From: Shewanella algicola
GTDB lineage: Bacteria > Pseudomonadota > Gammaproteobacteria > Enterobacterales > Shewanellaceae
Assembly (NCBI RefSeq): GCF_014648035.1
Contig: NZ_BMQI01000007.1
Coordinates: 51,645-115,644, forward strand
Reading direction: 5' to 3'
Length of the DNA stretch: 64,000 nucleotides
Shown one piece after another: positions 10,537-20,075 of the stretch. How positions within the stretch are numbered: position 1 is the first letter of the stretch; each line of letters opens with the position of its first letter. A model generated the notes under the pieces. It had not been told where the DNA came from and searched no databases. It saw nothing but the letters and a program-made list of their open reading frames with translations. A program made the translations under genes and the position numbers.

Positions 10537-11544
10537 ATGCAGCAACTCATCCATCGCATTTGGTATCAAAATCATTGGGCTAAATGGCTATTATTGCCAC
10601 TGTCGTGGTTATTTGCATTGATATCAGCTATACGGCGAATGTTGTTTCGTTTCAATATTAAACAGGCCAACCATTTGCCTGTGCCTGTTATTGTGGTGGG
10701 TAATATCACCGCCGGTGGCAGTGGTAAAACCCCAACGGTTATTTACCTCATTGAACTGCTGCGCCAGCAGGGGTATCGACCAGGAGTGATAAGTCGCGGC
10801 TATGGCGTCGATATTCAAGGGTGTTTAGTGGTTAATACCGGCGCTAAAGCCTGTGCTGTTGGTGATGAACCGGCAATGATTGTGGCGCGCACTCAAGTGC
10901 CTATGGTTGTTGGTGCTAAACGAATTGATGCAGCGACTTTACTGCTGGCCAATTTTGATGTCGATGTGATTATTTGCGATGACGGCTTACAACATTATGC
11001 ATTAGCGCGAGATATTGAAATTGCATTAGTTGATGGCGACCGACGTTATGGTAATCAATGGTTAATCCCTGCAGGACCACTACGAGAAGGTCTCTGGCGG
11101 CTTAATAGTGTCGATTTTGTGATTAATAACGGCGGTCCCGCGCACTCCAATGAGGTGCTGATGAGTTTAACGCCCGCACCGTTAATCCAGGTTGATAATA
11201 CATTGACTGAAAAATTCGACTCACAAAACGCTATTGTTGCGATGGCTGCCATTGGTAATCCGCAACGTTTTTTTAATACTCTTAGCCAATTAGGTTATAA
11301 AATAGCGAACGCAGTTGAGTTTACCGACCACCAGGCATTTGAACCAGCGCAACTGCATGTATTGTCTAAAGCACACCCATTAGTGATGACTGAAAAAGAT
11401 GCGGTTAAATGTCGCGATTTTGCTCAAAGTCACTGGTGGTTTTTACCGGTAAATGCGAAGCTTACCCCAGAATTTGATCAAGCATTGTTGAGCCAACTAC
11501 AGTCTGTGGCTCAAACTAAAAAAGGATTGTCTCATGGCATTTGA
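10537..11544 (+). CDS. lpxK: Tetraacyldisaccharide 4'-kinase LpxK
   Basis: Inner-membrane-associated kinase that phosphorylates the 4' position of the lipid A disaccharide precursor to give lipid IVA. 335 residues with an N-terminal membrane-associated helix (about 12-28), the P-loop T-A-G-G-S-G-K-T-P near residue 57, the D-D-G-L-Q-H motif and the C-terminal T-E-K-D-A-V-K motif. The start at 10537 follows a GCGAGGG ribosome binding site just after the msbA stop. The reading frame is open 21 codons further up inside msbA but that extension is unlikely. Its end overlaps ycaR by 11 bases. Confidence 0.95.
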   Translation: MQQLIHRIWYQNHWAKWLLLPLSWLFALISAIRRMLFRFNIKQANHLPVPVIVVGNITAGGSGKTPTVIYLIELLRQQGYRPGVISRGYGVDIQGCLVVNTGAKACAVGDEPAMIVARTQVPMVVGAKRIDAATLLLANFDVDVIICDDGLQHYALARDIEIALVDGDRRYGNQWLIPAGPLREGLWRLNSVDFVINNGGPAHSNEVLMSLTPAPLIQVDNTLTEKFDSQNAIVAMAAIGNPQRFFNTLSQLGYKIANAVEFTDHQAFEPAQLHVLSKAHPLVMTEKDAVKCRDFAQSHWWFLPVNAKLTPEFDQALLSQLQSVAQTKKGLSHGI

Positions 11545-11710
11545 TAAAAAATTACTCGAAATTGTGGCTTGCCCTGTATGTAAAGGTAAGTTGGAATATG
11601 ACAAAGAAGCGCAACAGTTAATTTGTAAGTTTGATAAATTAGCTTACCCCATCACAGAAGGTATTCCGGTGTTATTAGAAAACCGTGCCACCCCCTGGGT
11701 TGCTGAGTAA
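11534..11710 (+). CDS. ycaR: Trm112-family zinc-ribbon-like protein YcaR
   Basis: 58-residue protein reading [18 protein letters not shown] at the start and [11 protein letters not shown] near the end, the typical UPF0434/Trm112 pattern. It has C-P-V-C and a third cysteine in L-I-C-K-F-D. It overlaps lpxK by 11 bases and ends the msbA-lpxK-ycaR operon. In E. coli kdsB follows ycaR. Here a terminator follows at once, so the CMP-Kdo synthase must lie elsewhere. Function is not established. Trm112 relatives activate methyltransferases in eukaryotes. Confidence 0.92.
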   Translation: MAFDKKLLEIVACPVCKGKLEYDKEAQQLICKFDKLAYPITEGIPVLLENRATPWVAE

Positions 11711-11741
11711 CCCGTAACCTTAGTGATAAGCGGATAAACAT

Positions 11742-11765
11742 AAACGCCCTTTTGGGCGTTTTTTT
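11742..11765 (+). terminator. Intrinsic terminator of the msbA-lpxK-ycaR operon
   Basis: Perfect 7-bp GC-rich stem AACGCCC / GGGCGTT with a TTTT loop followed by five T residues, 32 bp after the ycaR stop. Confidence 0.88.
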
Positions 11766-11898
11766 ATGCTTAATTGTAAAATCAAACCTCGAGTGTTATG
11801 GGGGTTTTCAGATTGTTAACAAGCTATCTCTTTGTTGCAAATAAAACGCTAAAAAATATATGTAATAACAACTAAAATCATGAGTTTATTTGAAATTA

Positions 11899-11926
11899 TT
11901 GACAGCGAGGAAGATAATTTCATTAT
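11899..11926 (+). promoter_or_regulatory. Candidate sigma-70 promoter for the kinase-like gene
   Basis: A consensus -35 TTGACA at 11899-11904 is followed after 16 bp by CATTAT, a 4-of-6 match to the -10 box. The predicted start near 11933 would leave a leader of about 25 nt before the ATG at 11959. Only sequence match supports it. Confidence 0.4.
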
Positions 11927-11958
11927 CAGTAATACAGGTCTTTTGACTAGGTTGTCTT

Positions 11959-12696
11959 ATGGCTGACAATGATGATTTTCAAAAATTAGTTGCCCAAGTG
12001 ATAGATGAGCACCGTGGAGAGCGAGTGGTCGCATTTGAATATTTAGGTAAACGCTACTGGCTTAAACAAGTTGAGAAACTTAGCGGCGCTATGCGTTTGT
12101 TAAAGCAGAATTCTACAGATGCTTTGCATAAAGAAATTAAGGTGCTAACCCAGTTGGCAAAGCAAGGTGCACCAGTGCCTGCGGTGGTTGGCGCGGGTAA
12201 GGACTACATGGTGGTAGAAGATGCCGGCGCAACGATAAAGGACTTACTATTACATTGTCCTGAAGTTCATTGGCCACAAATTCTTACAGATGCAGCCATA
12301 GCATTAGCTACTTTACATACCATGCAATTAGCACATGGCCGACCCGCATTACGCGATATTAGTTGGTGTCAGGGGGAGGTTAAGTTTATAGATTTGGAAG
12401 CCCATCAGCAGGGTAAATCTATTGTGTCGCAGCAGGTTCGAGACTTATTGGTGTTTATTCATAGTTTGTATCGCTATATAGGCCCACGAAATACCTTAAT
12501 TACCCAAGCTATCAATGCTTACCGTGCGGCTGGAGGCGAGTTTGTATGGCAACAAGCAAAACAGTTTTTAGTTTCCTGGCAGTGGCTATTCTATTTTGCA
12601 CGACCATTTAAAGATATAGGGGGCAGAGACATAAAGCCGGTATACTGGGTGTTGTGGCATTTCAGGTATGCCGACAATAATGCCGTAATAGCCTGA
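11959..12696 (+). CDS. Kinase-fold protein, lipopolysaccharide-kinase (WaaP/KdkA)-like
   Basis: 245-residue protein with a protein-kinase-like fold. Residues 25-40 read V-A-F-E-Y-L-G-K-R-Y-W-L-K-Q, matching the strand that supplies the ATP-anchoring lysine. A catalytic-loop-like stretch H-G-R-P-A-L-R-D-I-S is at about 126-135 and a metal-binding D-L-E stands in place of DFG near 145. The usual H-x-D of the catalytic loop is altered to H-G-R, with an aspartate seven residues on, as in R-D-I. LPS core or Kdo kinases and small RIO-like kinases have this size. The gene follows the lipid A operon but has its own promoter region and terminator. The substrate is unknown. An LPS sugar is the favoured guess. 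Confidence 0.6.
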   Translation: MADNDDFQKLVAQVIDEHRGERVVAFEYLGKRYWLKQVEKLSGAMRLLKQNSTDALHKEIKVLTQLAKQGAPVPAVVGAGKDYMVVEDAGATIKDLLLHCPEVHWPQILTDAAIALATLHTMQLAHGRPALRDISWCQGEVKFIDLEAHQQGKSIVSQQVRDLLVFIHSLYRYIGPRNTLITQAINAYRAAGGEFVWQQAKQFLVSWQWLFYFARPFKDIGGRDIKPVYWVLWHFRYADNNAVIA

Positions 12697-12704
12697 TAAA
12701 CGGT

Positions 12705-12732
12705 AAAAAGCTTGCAAGTCTGCAAGCTTTTT
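12705..12732. terminator. Bidirectional terminator
   Basis: 12-bp perfect stem AAAAAGCTTGCA / TGCAAGCTTTTT with a 4-nt loop, between the kinase-like gene and the convergent MBL-fold gene. Confidence 0.88.
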
Positions 12733-12755
12733 TATAACAGGCCCTAGAGTTACGG

Positions 12756-13643
12756 TTAGGGTAAGTTTTTAGGTTGTAAATCTTGATAAAGAGTGTCTAT
12801 CCATTTTTCTGCTGAAATAAATTGCCATCCCCAACCTTTATATTCTTGTGGAACACCTTGCTGTTTGATTTTAGCTAAATCATGACCCATTTCGATTTCA
12901 CCGCGCATCCAATTAATACTGTCATCGAGCATATGTTTAAACTTTAATAACTCGTTGCGAGTGGCGAGCTCTCCATGGCCTGGGATCACCTGCACCTTAT
13001 TATCGAGTTTGTCTAAAATAGCACTGACATTGTCACGATACCCGACGACTGAACCGCCACCATTTAAGTCGATGTATGGGAAACGGTCTTTAAAATACAA
13101 ATCACCCATGTGGACAATGTTAGCTTTTTGCCATATCACCACACTGTCGCCGTCGGTATGACCAGGGCCTAAGTGGATAATTTCTAGTGTATCTTGGTTA
13201 AAATGGATGGAAATATTTTCAGCATAAGTAATAACCGGCAGAGCTGATTGTGGCGTTTTACTGTCTTCACTTAAGCGTTTTAATACATTGTGATGAGCGA
13301 GGATGGTGCCGGTTGTGCCAAAATGGGCATTACCACCAGTGTGGTCGCCATGATAGTGAGTATTGACGATATATTTAGGGATGCCGGCTTGGATATCATT
13401 TAATGAGGCTGAAATTTTACCGGCTAATGGGGCAAATTGATCGTCAATAATTAACATGCCATCACTGCCAGCTGACACGCCAATATTGCCGCCAGCTCCC
13501 ATGAACATATAAGTATTGTCATTCAGCTTTTTTGAGGTGATTTTGACATCGCTCATGCTGTCATCAGCCATGAGATTGCCACTGAATGTCAATATGGCCA
13601 ATGTGCTGAGCCTAATCAATTGAGTTTGAAATCTCTGTTTCAT
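12756..13643 (-). CDS. Exported MBL-fold metallo-hydrolase
   Basis: 295-residue protein with a signal peptide of about 26 residues (cleavage near A26). The metallo-beta-lactamase metal motif is T-H-Y-H-G-D-H (H96, H98, D100, H101), with H162 in G-H-T-D-G-D, D181 in H-M-G-D and H223 in P-G-H-G. Two-metal chemistry is therefore likely. Class B1 beta-lactamases have a cysteine where this protein has D181, so it is not a B1 enzyme. Substrate is unknown. It lies downstream of an RND efflux operon on the same strand after 109 bp but probably has its own promoter. Confidence 0.85.
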   Translation of the reverse strand: MKQRFQTQLIRLSTLAILTFSGNLMADDSMSDVKITSKKLNDNTYMFMGAGGNIGVSAGSDGMLIIDDQFAPLAGKISASLNDIQAGIPKYIVNTHYHGDHTGGNAHFGTTGTILAHHNVLKRLSEDSKTPQSALPVITYAENISIHFNQDTLEIIHLGPGHTDGDSVVIWQKANIVHMGDLYFKDRFPYIDLNGGGSVVGYRDNVSAILDKLDNKVQVIPGHGELATRNELLKFKHMLDDSINWMRGEIEMGHDLAKIKQQGVPQEYKGWGWQFISAEKWIDTLYQDLQPKNLP

Positions 13644-13752
13644 GTCTGTCCCTTTATTTGCGCTGTTATACCAGCGATAAACTACCCATTAATACTGATA
13701 TTTAGGCTTGTTTGATCACTTGTAGGTTACAAACTTGTTATTAATATCGTTG

Positions 13753-16700
13753 CTAAGTCCAAGGTAACAGCTTTTGGGCAAAATTGTTGGCTAAACCCAA
13801 TCTAATCGCAGCCTTATGGCGAAGTAAGTATAGTGCTTGATAACACAAAGGCACTAAATACAAGCTGGTCACGGTTGAGAATACCAGTCCACCGATAATG
13901 GCAATGGCCATGGGTGAGTAAGGTGGGCCGCCGCCACCGATTTGAGTGTCGCCCATGGCCAGTGGCACTAAGCCCAGTACGGTTGTGGCCACCGTCATTA
14001 ATACTGGACGTAAACGGGTAATACACACGCTAATAATGGTATCGCTCAGTTTATCTAAATCCGGTGTCATTTGATTAATTTGATCCACTAAAACAATGCC
14101 GTTATTCACCACAATGCCCATTAAAATTAATATGCCAATCATGGCCATCACTGACATAGGAGTGCCCGTTAACCACAAAGCCCAAAATACCCCAGTAATG
14201 GAAAACATTATCGAGGTGATAATGGCGGTGGGTAGCAATAATGATTCAAATAATGCTGCCATGACGATATAAATCATTGCGATAGCCAATATCATGTTAA
14301 CTGCCATGATAGATTGGTCTTCATTTTGACGTTCAAAGCCACCACGAAGCGAATAACCATAACCGTAAGGAAAGTTGATTGAGTCCATGACTTGGGTGAT
14401 TTTCTCTTGTGCTTCTTCTGTAGTGAAGTCATCAAGGTTTGCGCCAATTGATAAAGCAGTTTGGCGATTATAGTGCCTGATGGTGTCAAAGCGTGGCACT
14501 ACCGTGGCTGTGGCTAAACTGTCGAGAGTATAAACACGGTCACCTTGGCGAATAATCGGTAATTGTTTGAGTTTTTCAAGCGAGTTTTGCCAGCTTTTAT
14601 CATAAGCCAGCTCAATACGAAGCTCACCGCTTGGGTCATGCCTAAATGAACGTAAAGGTGAACCTCTAAGGGCGATTGCAATGTTTGACGCTATATCGCT
14701 TAAGGTCAGATCAAGCCTTGCAGCCATTTCACGGTTTATCACCACAATCACTTCTTGTTGTGCTCCGTTGACTTCTGATCTCACATCAACAAGGCCATCA
14801 ATGTTACTTAATAACGGCAAGACTTGTTCGCTGAGGCGAATGAGTTCGGTGGTAGAACGGCCTGTTAATGTGACCCTTATTCCGCTATTTTCATTGCCCC
14901 AACCAAACTGGGGAGTGGCGATTGAAAACTTAGGAAACCCCTCGCGGATCATCTTTTTCAACTCGCTCATTTCTATTGGAATATCTTTTTGTAGCAAAAT
15001 GGTTGATTGCGCATCTTGTGGCGCGTAATAACTGTATACCGCGTCGATATAAAAAGTGTCTTTGTTGCTGTATAGGTAATCCTCCATGCGATTAATCATC
15101 GCTTCGGTCACGGCCAAATTATGCCGCCCCTCTAATTGATAGTTAATGTACAAACGGTCATTGCCTTCGCCATCACCTTGGTCTTGTTGCACTAGGCTTA
15201 ACGGCAGGGCAGTTGAGACGAGTAGCGCTATGGCAATCACACCAGAACGTTTCGGCCGGGTTAATATCCAAGTTAAACTACGTTGATAAAACAGTCCTAA
15301 ACGGTTGTGGTCATTAACGGGCTCAACCTCAAAGTGAAACCGATTAAGCATGAGTGGAATAAGCGTTTTAGCCACTAACAATGAGGCGGCTAACGAGATA
15401 CAAATAGCCACGGCAACGTGTTCTAAAAAGATGGTAAGCTGGACTTTAACGCCAAAAATATTCGGTAAAAATACGATTGCAGTGGTCAGTGTCCCCGCCA
15501 ATACTGCCAGTGAGACTTTTTCAACGCCTGTTAACACGGCCTGTTGATTGGCTTTGATTTGACATGTGTCGTCTATATTGGCCGCTTGTTTTTGTTGCAG
15601 CACACTTTCGGTGACTACTACGGCATTATCAATTAGCATACCGACGGCTAATAACAGACCCATCATGGATAAAATATTCAAGCTATAGCCTAAAAAATAC
15701 ATTCCGGCCAAGGTCATGCATAACGAAATCGGCACCGATGACACCACGACTAAGGTCATTTTGAGATTACGTAAAAACAAATACAACACGCCAAACGACA
15801 AGACTGCGCCCATTAAACCCGCGAGAAGTAAGTCTTTTAATGACGATTTAACCCCAAAGGCTTGGTCTTCCATGATAAACAACTTAATGCCATTAAATTG
15901 CTGGTCTTGCTTAACCTGTTCGATAACTCTAAGTACGCGATCGGACACCTCAACTAAGTTAGCGCCAGATTCTTTAAATACATCAATCCCTACCGCGTAT
16001 TTTTGGTCTAAATGTCTGCCTTCTACTTTCTCTGGTAGGGCGTAACTGACCGTTGCGATGTCTTGTAAATGAATGCCTGGCAGAATCACCAGCGCATTGA
16101 TGTCGTCTAGACTGGTAAATTCACCTTTTGGTGTCACCTGATACACCTGTGAATGAGTGCGAATGGTGCCTGCGCTAATGACAAAGTTTTCGGATAATAA
16201 GCGGGTGCGTAAATCGAGGCTGTTAATTCCAGACGATGCGAGCTTATCGGCATTTAATCTAATTTCAATTTGTTTTTGTTCTACACCATATAGGGTGACT
16301 TTAGATACCCCATCGACGCGTTCGAGTGGTTTACGTAACTGTTTGTCGAGTAAATCAAAAGCATTTGACAGCTCACGCTCACTTGAGATTCGGATAGTCA
16401 GCACTGGCATGTCGGCTGTCGAAAACTGTTGGATCAACACGCGCTCGACATCGTTGGGCAAAAGGTGCCTCACTGAATCGATTTTTTCACGCGCTTCTAA
16501 GCTTTTGGTGGCAACGTCTTCACCCCATTTCATATTAAGCTGAATAAACGCGCCATCTTGAGTTGAGTCAGAGCGAACTTCATCAATACCGCTCATTGTC
16601 GCGAGTGACTCTTCTAGCACTTTGGTGATGTCACGTTCAACTTCGGCAGGGCTAGAACCTTTGTAAGGCACATTAACCACAATTTGTGGAATATCGATGC

Positions 16701-16815
16701 CAGGAAACATCTCCAACGGCAACATGCGGCTCGCGGCCATGCCAAATAGCACAATGGCTAAGAAAAACATGCTGGTGGTGACCGGGCGTTTTATCGCTAA
16801 ATGAGTGATATTCAT
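13753..16815 (-). CDS. RND efflux permease subunit (second of a pair)
   Basis: 1020-residue proton-driven exporter of the HAE1/AcrB type. It starts I-K-R-P-V-T-T-S-M-F-F-L-A-I and has two sets of helices around residues 330-500 and 850-1000, each following a large periplasmic domain. Transmembrane motifs include G-M-L-I-D-N-A-V-V-V-T-E, where the aspartate lies in TM4 like the AcrB proton relay. It overlaps the preceding permease gene by four bases (ATGA). The two permeases differ clearly in sequence, so a heteromeric trimer like MdtBC is possible. Substrates are unknown. Confidence 0.9.
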   Translation of the reverse strand: MNITHLAIKRPVTTSMFFLAIVLFGMAASRMLPLEMFPGIDIPQIVVNVPYKGSSPAEVERDITKVLEESLATMSGIDEVRSDSTQDGAFIQLNMKWGEDVATKSLEAREKIDSVRHLLPNDVERVLIQQFSTADMPVLTIRISSERELSNAFDLLDKQLRKPLERVDGVSKVTLYGVEQKQIEIRLNADKLASSGINSLDLRTRLLSENFVISAGTIRTHSQVYQVTPKGEFTSLDDINALVILPGIHLQDIATVSYALPEKVEGRHLDQKYAVGIDVFKESGANLVEVSDRVLRVIEQVKQDQQFNGIKLFIMEDQAFGVKSSLKDLLLAGLMGAVLSFGVLYLFLRNLKMTLVVVSSVPISLCMTLAGMYFLGYSLNILSMMGLLLAVGMLIDNAVVVTESVLQQKQAANIDDTCQIKANQQAVLTGVEKVSLAVLAGTLTTAIVFLPNIFGVKVQLTIFLEHVAVAICISLAASLLVAKTLIPLMLNRFHFEVEPVNDHNRLGLFYQRSLTWILTRPKRSGVIAIALLVSTALPLSLVQQDQGDGEGNDRLYINYQLEGRHNLAVTEAMINRMEDYLYSNKDTFYIDAVYSYYAPQDAQSTILLQKDIPIEMSELKKMIREGFPKFSIATPQFGWGNENSGIRVTLTGRSTTELIRLSEQVLPLLSNIDGLVDVRSEVNGAQQEVIVVINREMAARLDLTLSDIASNIAIALRGSPLRSFRHDPSGELRIELAYDKSWQNSLEKLKQLPIIRQGDRVYTLDSLATATVVPRFDTIRHYNRQTALSIGANLDDFTTEEAQEKITQVMDSINFPYGYGYSLRGGFERQNEDQSIMAVNMILAIAMIYIVMAALFESLLLPTAIITSIMFSITGVFWALWLTGTPMSVMAMIGILILMGIVVNNGIVLVDQINQMTPDLDKLSDTIISVCITRLRPVLMTVATTVLGLVPLAMGDTQIGGGGPPYSPMAIAIIGGLVFSTVTSLYLVPLCYQALYLLRHKAAIRLGLANNFAQKLLPWT

Positions 16816-19800
16816 GCTGGTGTCTCCGCATTATTTATCGCTGCGTCATGAGTCGCGTATTGCTTGCGGTCAAATAGGGCATAAAGCGCTGGGATCACCA
16901 ATAAGGTCAGTAAAGTAGACATGCTTAAGCCAAATATGACGGTAATGGCCATGGGGGCGCGCACTTCGCTGCCATCGCCCATACCAATCGCCATGGGTAA
17001 TAAGCCTAGCGTAGTCGTTAAGGTTGTCATCATAATTGGGCGAAGACGTGATTGGGCAGCATCATTAATGGCGCTCAATTTTTCTTGCCCTTCAAGGCGC
17101 AGTTGATTAATGCGGTCAACCAATACAATGGCATTATTCACCACAATACCTGCCAGCATAATAAGCCCAATAAACACCACTACACTTAAATGGGTCCCAG
17201 TGATAAATAATCCTATAATACTGCCAGCCACGGCCATTGGCACCGCAATCAGAATCAACAACGGATGCAATAGTGATTCAAACTGGCTTGCCATTACTAA
17301 GTAAACCAGAAAGATTGCCAACACTAAGGCGATTTTAAGCGAGTCAAATGAATGTTCCATCTCTTCATTTTGCCCGCCAAAACGTGCCTGAATAGAGCTG
17401 GGCAGTTGCTGTTTAGACAAGATTTGTTGCGCTTCAAACACTGCTTCACTTAAATCCCCATAAGCTAAGTTTGATGACACAATCGCTACCCGTTGTTGGC
17501 TTATACGGTTAATGGCAGAGGGGCCAATTTGTAAATGCACCGCGGCAATCGCATTGAGCGGGATAGGCTGCTTGCTATTAGGGTTAATAATTAACGATTC
17601 GATATCGCTTATTTGGTCGCGTTCGGCTAATTCACTGCGCACTAAAATATCTACTTTACGATCTCTAACCGTAAATTGACTGGCTATGGTGCCACCAACA
17701 CGCTGCGCGATACGATTGGCGACCGTTGGCGCATCCATACCGAGAGCTGCTAAGCGTGCATGGTCAAAGCGAATGCTGATCTCGGGTTGGCCATCTCGCA
17801 ATGTAGTGTTGATGTCGCTAAAGCGGTCATTTTCACCTAAGGCTTTAACCAGCTGATCTGCACTTTGTTTAAGTAAACTTAAATCATAGCCCGAAAGCTC
17901 AATTTCTAACGGGGTTTTAAAGCTAAACAGTTCAGGGTGCTCTATTTGCGCTTCAAGCTCAGGAATATTACGAGCGGTTTGTCGTAGCACCTGGCTGACG
18001 GCATTAAAGGCTAAATGGTCGGCCAATACCACTTGTAAACGGCCCCAGTTTTCACCGCCTCGAGCCGTATCGGATGTCATTAAGCCGCCGCTACCCGCTT
18101 GGCTGTAAGCGTGTTTTACATCATCGCGGTCTTTAATTGATAAGGCTAATTGTTGTAACACCGCATCTGTCTCGCTGACTTCGGTGCCAGGAGGTAATAA
18201 TATTTCGGCATAGAACTCGCCCTGGTTCATGGGCGGGATAAGCTCCATGCCAAGCCTTGGCAATAAACTGCTTGATGCTAAGGTCATGATTAGTGCAATA
18301 ACCACCGTGAGCACTTGATGACGTAGAGCATGGCGTAAGAGGCGGTAATAAAATGATTCAATAAGGCGATAAACAGCATTAAAAGCGGCGCAAATGGGGG
18401 TTAATAGCAATCCCATTATACTGCTGATAAATCGGCTGATTACGATAACCGTGGTGAGTAATCCGGCAGGTAAATAGCTGAATAATAATGAAAATGGAAA
18501 TTTTACTATCGCCAAGAGGTAATATCCAATTTTACCTTTAACGCTAGTGGGTTTGGCCACTTTTGGCGTTTCGACTGGCTCTGGCAGGCTGGTAAATCCT
18601 TGGCGAGACGCCAACATCGGGATAGCGGTTAGCGCAACAAATAATGAAGCCAGTAACGCAAAGGTGACGGTTAATGCCTGGTCTGCAAACAAGGCCCCAG
18701 CAATACCGTCAACAAACACTAAGGGTAAAAACACCGCTAACGTGGTTAACGTTGAGGCAAAAATAGCCCCAGCGACTTCTTTACAGCCAGTCACCGCAGC
18801 ATCAATCTTACTCATTCCAGCTGATTTATAGCGGTCTATATTTTCCAGTACCACAATGGCGTTATCGACCAATAAACCGATAGCCAGCGCAATACCGCCC
18901 AGTGACATAATGTTTAAGCTGATGTCAGCAAAATACATCATATTAAAGGTGGCAATAACCGAGAAGGGGATTGAGATAGAAATAATCAAGGTGGCAATAA
19001 TATCGCGTAAAAACAGATAAATAACCAACATGGCTAATAGGCTACCAAATAATGCCGCCGAGGTAACTTCATTAACTGCACTTTTAATAAATTCAGATTG
19101 ATCGTAAATGACTTTTAATTGATTTTTATTGTCAGCCACATTGATTTTGACCAGTTCATCTTGCAGCTTTTTAGCGACAGCAACCGTATTGGCATCGCCT
19201 TCTTTATAAATGGCTAACTCAATAGACTCCATTTCACCTATTCGAGTGATGTCGCTGCGCTCTTTATAGGCGTCTGATATGACCGCAATGTCAGACAGTC
19301 TCACTAAGGTTTGCTCGTTACGATAAACAATGACTTGGCCAAGTTCCTCTAATGAGTTGAATTGATTTAAGGTTCTAACCAAATACTCTTTGTCACCTTG
19401 TATCACTTTACCGGCAGATAAATTGATATTTTCTTCATTAATTCGGCGTTTAATTTGGTCAGCATTGAGGTTCAATTGACTGAGCTTTTGCTGATTTAGC
19501 TCAATGTGCACTTCTTGCTCGAGTCCGCCCGATAACCTAACAGCTGCCACGCCCGATAACGCTTCAAGGCGACGCTTTAGTTCTTCATCGGCAAAGGTGC
19601 GCATGTGTTTGAGTTGCTCGGCATCAGCGTTGGGCACTGAAAATGCTAAGCGCATAATGGGATCTAGATTTGGGTTAAAGCGTAATAACAGTGGTTTATT
19701 AATGTCTAATGGCAGCTCAATGGTGTCGATTTTTTCGCGCACCTCTAGGCTTGCCATGTCCATATTGGTGCCCCATTCAAACTCGAGTACTACATCAGAC

Positions 19801-20063
19801 ATACCAGAGCGAGAAATTGAGCTGATTTTACGTAAACCTTTTACCACTCCGACCGCTTCTTCTATAGGTTTTGACACCAGTTGTTCAATCTCAACCGGCG
19901 CAGCGCCATCATATGCAGTACGAATGGTTACACTAGGGTAGCTTAAGTCGGGCAGTAACTTTACTGCAAGGCGTGAAAATCCCACCATGCCAAATAGCAT
20001 AACGGCAAGCATGAACATCCACACAGTCACCGGACGCTTAACTGAGGTATTTATCATTGACAT
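16812..20063 (-). CDS. RND efflux permease subunit with extra hydrophobic insert
   Basis: 1083-residue RND exporter, longer than the usual 1030-1050. It starts V-K-R-P-V-T-V-W-M-F and carries the TM4 motif G-L-L-V-D-N-A-I-V-V-L-E-N. Between TM6 and TM7 (about residues 495-580) there is an added hydrophobic stretch that looks like one or two further membrane helices, before the usual R-L-I-E-S-F-Y-Y-R-L-L junction. The start at 20063 has a GGAG ribosome binding site. It is 12 bp after the adaptor gene and overlaps the next permease. Confidence 0.9.
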   Translation of the reverse strand: MSMINTSVKRPVTVWMFMLAVMLFGMVGFSRLAVKLLPDLSYPSVTIRTAYDGAAPVEIEQLVSKPIEEAVGVVKGLRKISSISRSGMSDVVLEFEWGTNMDMASLEVREKIDTIELPLDINKPLLLRFNPNLDPIMRLAFSVPNADAEQLKHMRTFADEELKRRLEALSGVAAVRLSGGLEQEVHIELNQQKLSQLNLNADQIKRRINEENINLSAGKVIQGDKEYLVRTLNQFNSLEELGQVIVYRNEQTLVRLSDIAVISDAYKERSDITRIGEMESIELAIYKEGDANTVAVAKKLQDELVKINVADNKNQLKVIYDQSEFIKSAVNEVTSAALFGSLLAMLVIYLFLRDIIATLIISISIPFSVIATFNMMYFADISLNIMSLGGIALAIGLLVDNAIVVLENIDRYKSAGMSKIDAAVTGCKEVAGAIFASTLTTLAVFLPLVFVDGIAGALFADQALTVTFALLASLFVALTAIPMLASRQGFTSLPEPVETPKVAKPTSVKGKIGYYLLAIVKFPFSLLFSYLPAGLLTTVIVISRFISSIMGLLLTPICAAFNAVYRLIESFYYRLLRHALRHQVLTVVIALIMTLASSSLLPRLGMELIPPMNQGEFYAEILLPPGTEVSETDAVLQQLALSIKDRDDVKHAYSQAGSGGLMTSDTARGGENWGRLQVVLADHLAFNAVSQVLRQTARNIPELEAQIEHPELFSFKTPLEIELSGYDLSLLKQSADQLVKALGENDRFSDINTTLRDGQPEISIRFDHARLAALGMDAPTVANRIAQRVGGTIASQFTVRDRKVDILVRSELAERDQISDIESLIINPNSKQPIPLNAIAAVHLQIGPSAINRISQQRVAIVSSNLAYGDLSEAVFEAQQILSKQQLPSSIQARFGGQNEEMEHSFDSLKIALVLAIFLVYLVMASQFESLLHPLLILIAVPMAVAGSIIGLFITGTHLSVVVFIGLIMLAGIVVNNAIVLVDRINQLRLEGQEKLSAINDAAQSRLRPIMMTTLTTTLGLLPMAIGMGDGSEVRAPMAITVIFGLSMSTLLTLLVIPALYALFDRKQYATHDAAINNAETPA

Positions 20064-20075
20064 GATTTGGCTCCG

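Noticed and set aside
12756..13643. MBL-fold protein as a class B1 carbapenemase
   Set aside because: The cysteine ligand of B1 enzymes is replaced by D181, so I only call a metallo-hydrolase of unknown substrate.
19504..19941. 145-codon plus-strand open frame inside the RND permease gene
   Set aside because: Serine-rich shadow of a clear RND coding frame with no ribosome binding site.
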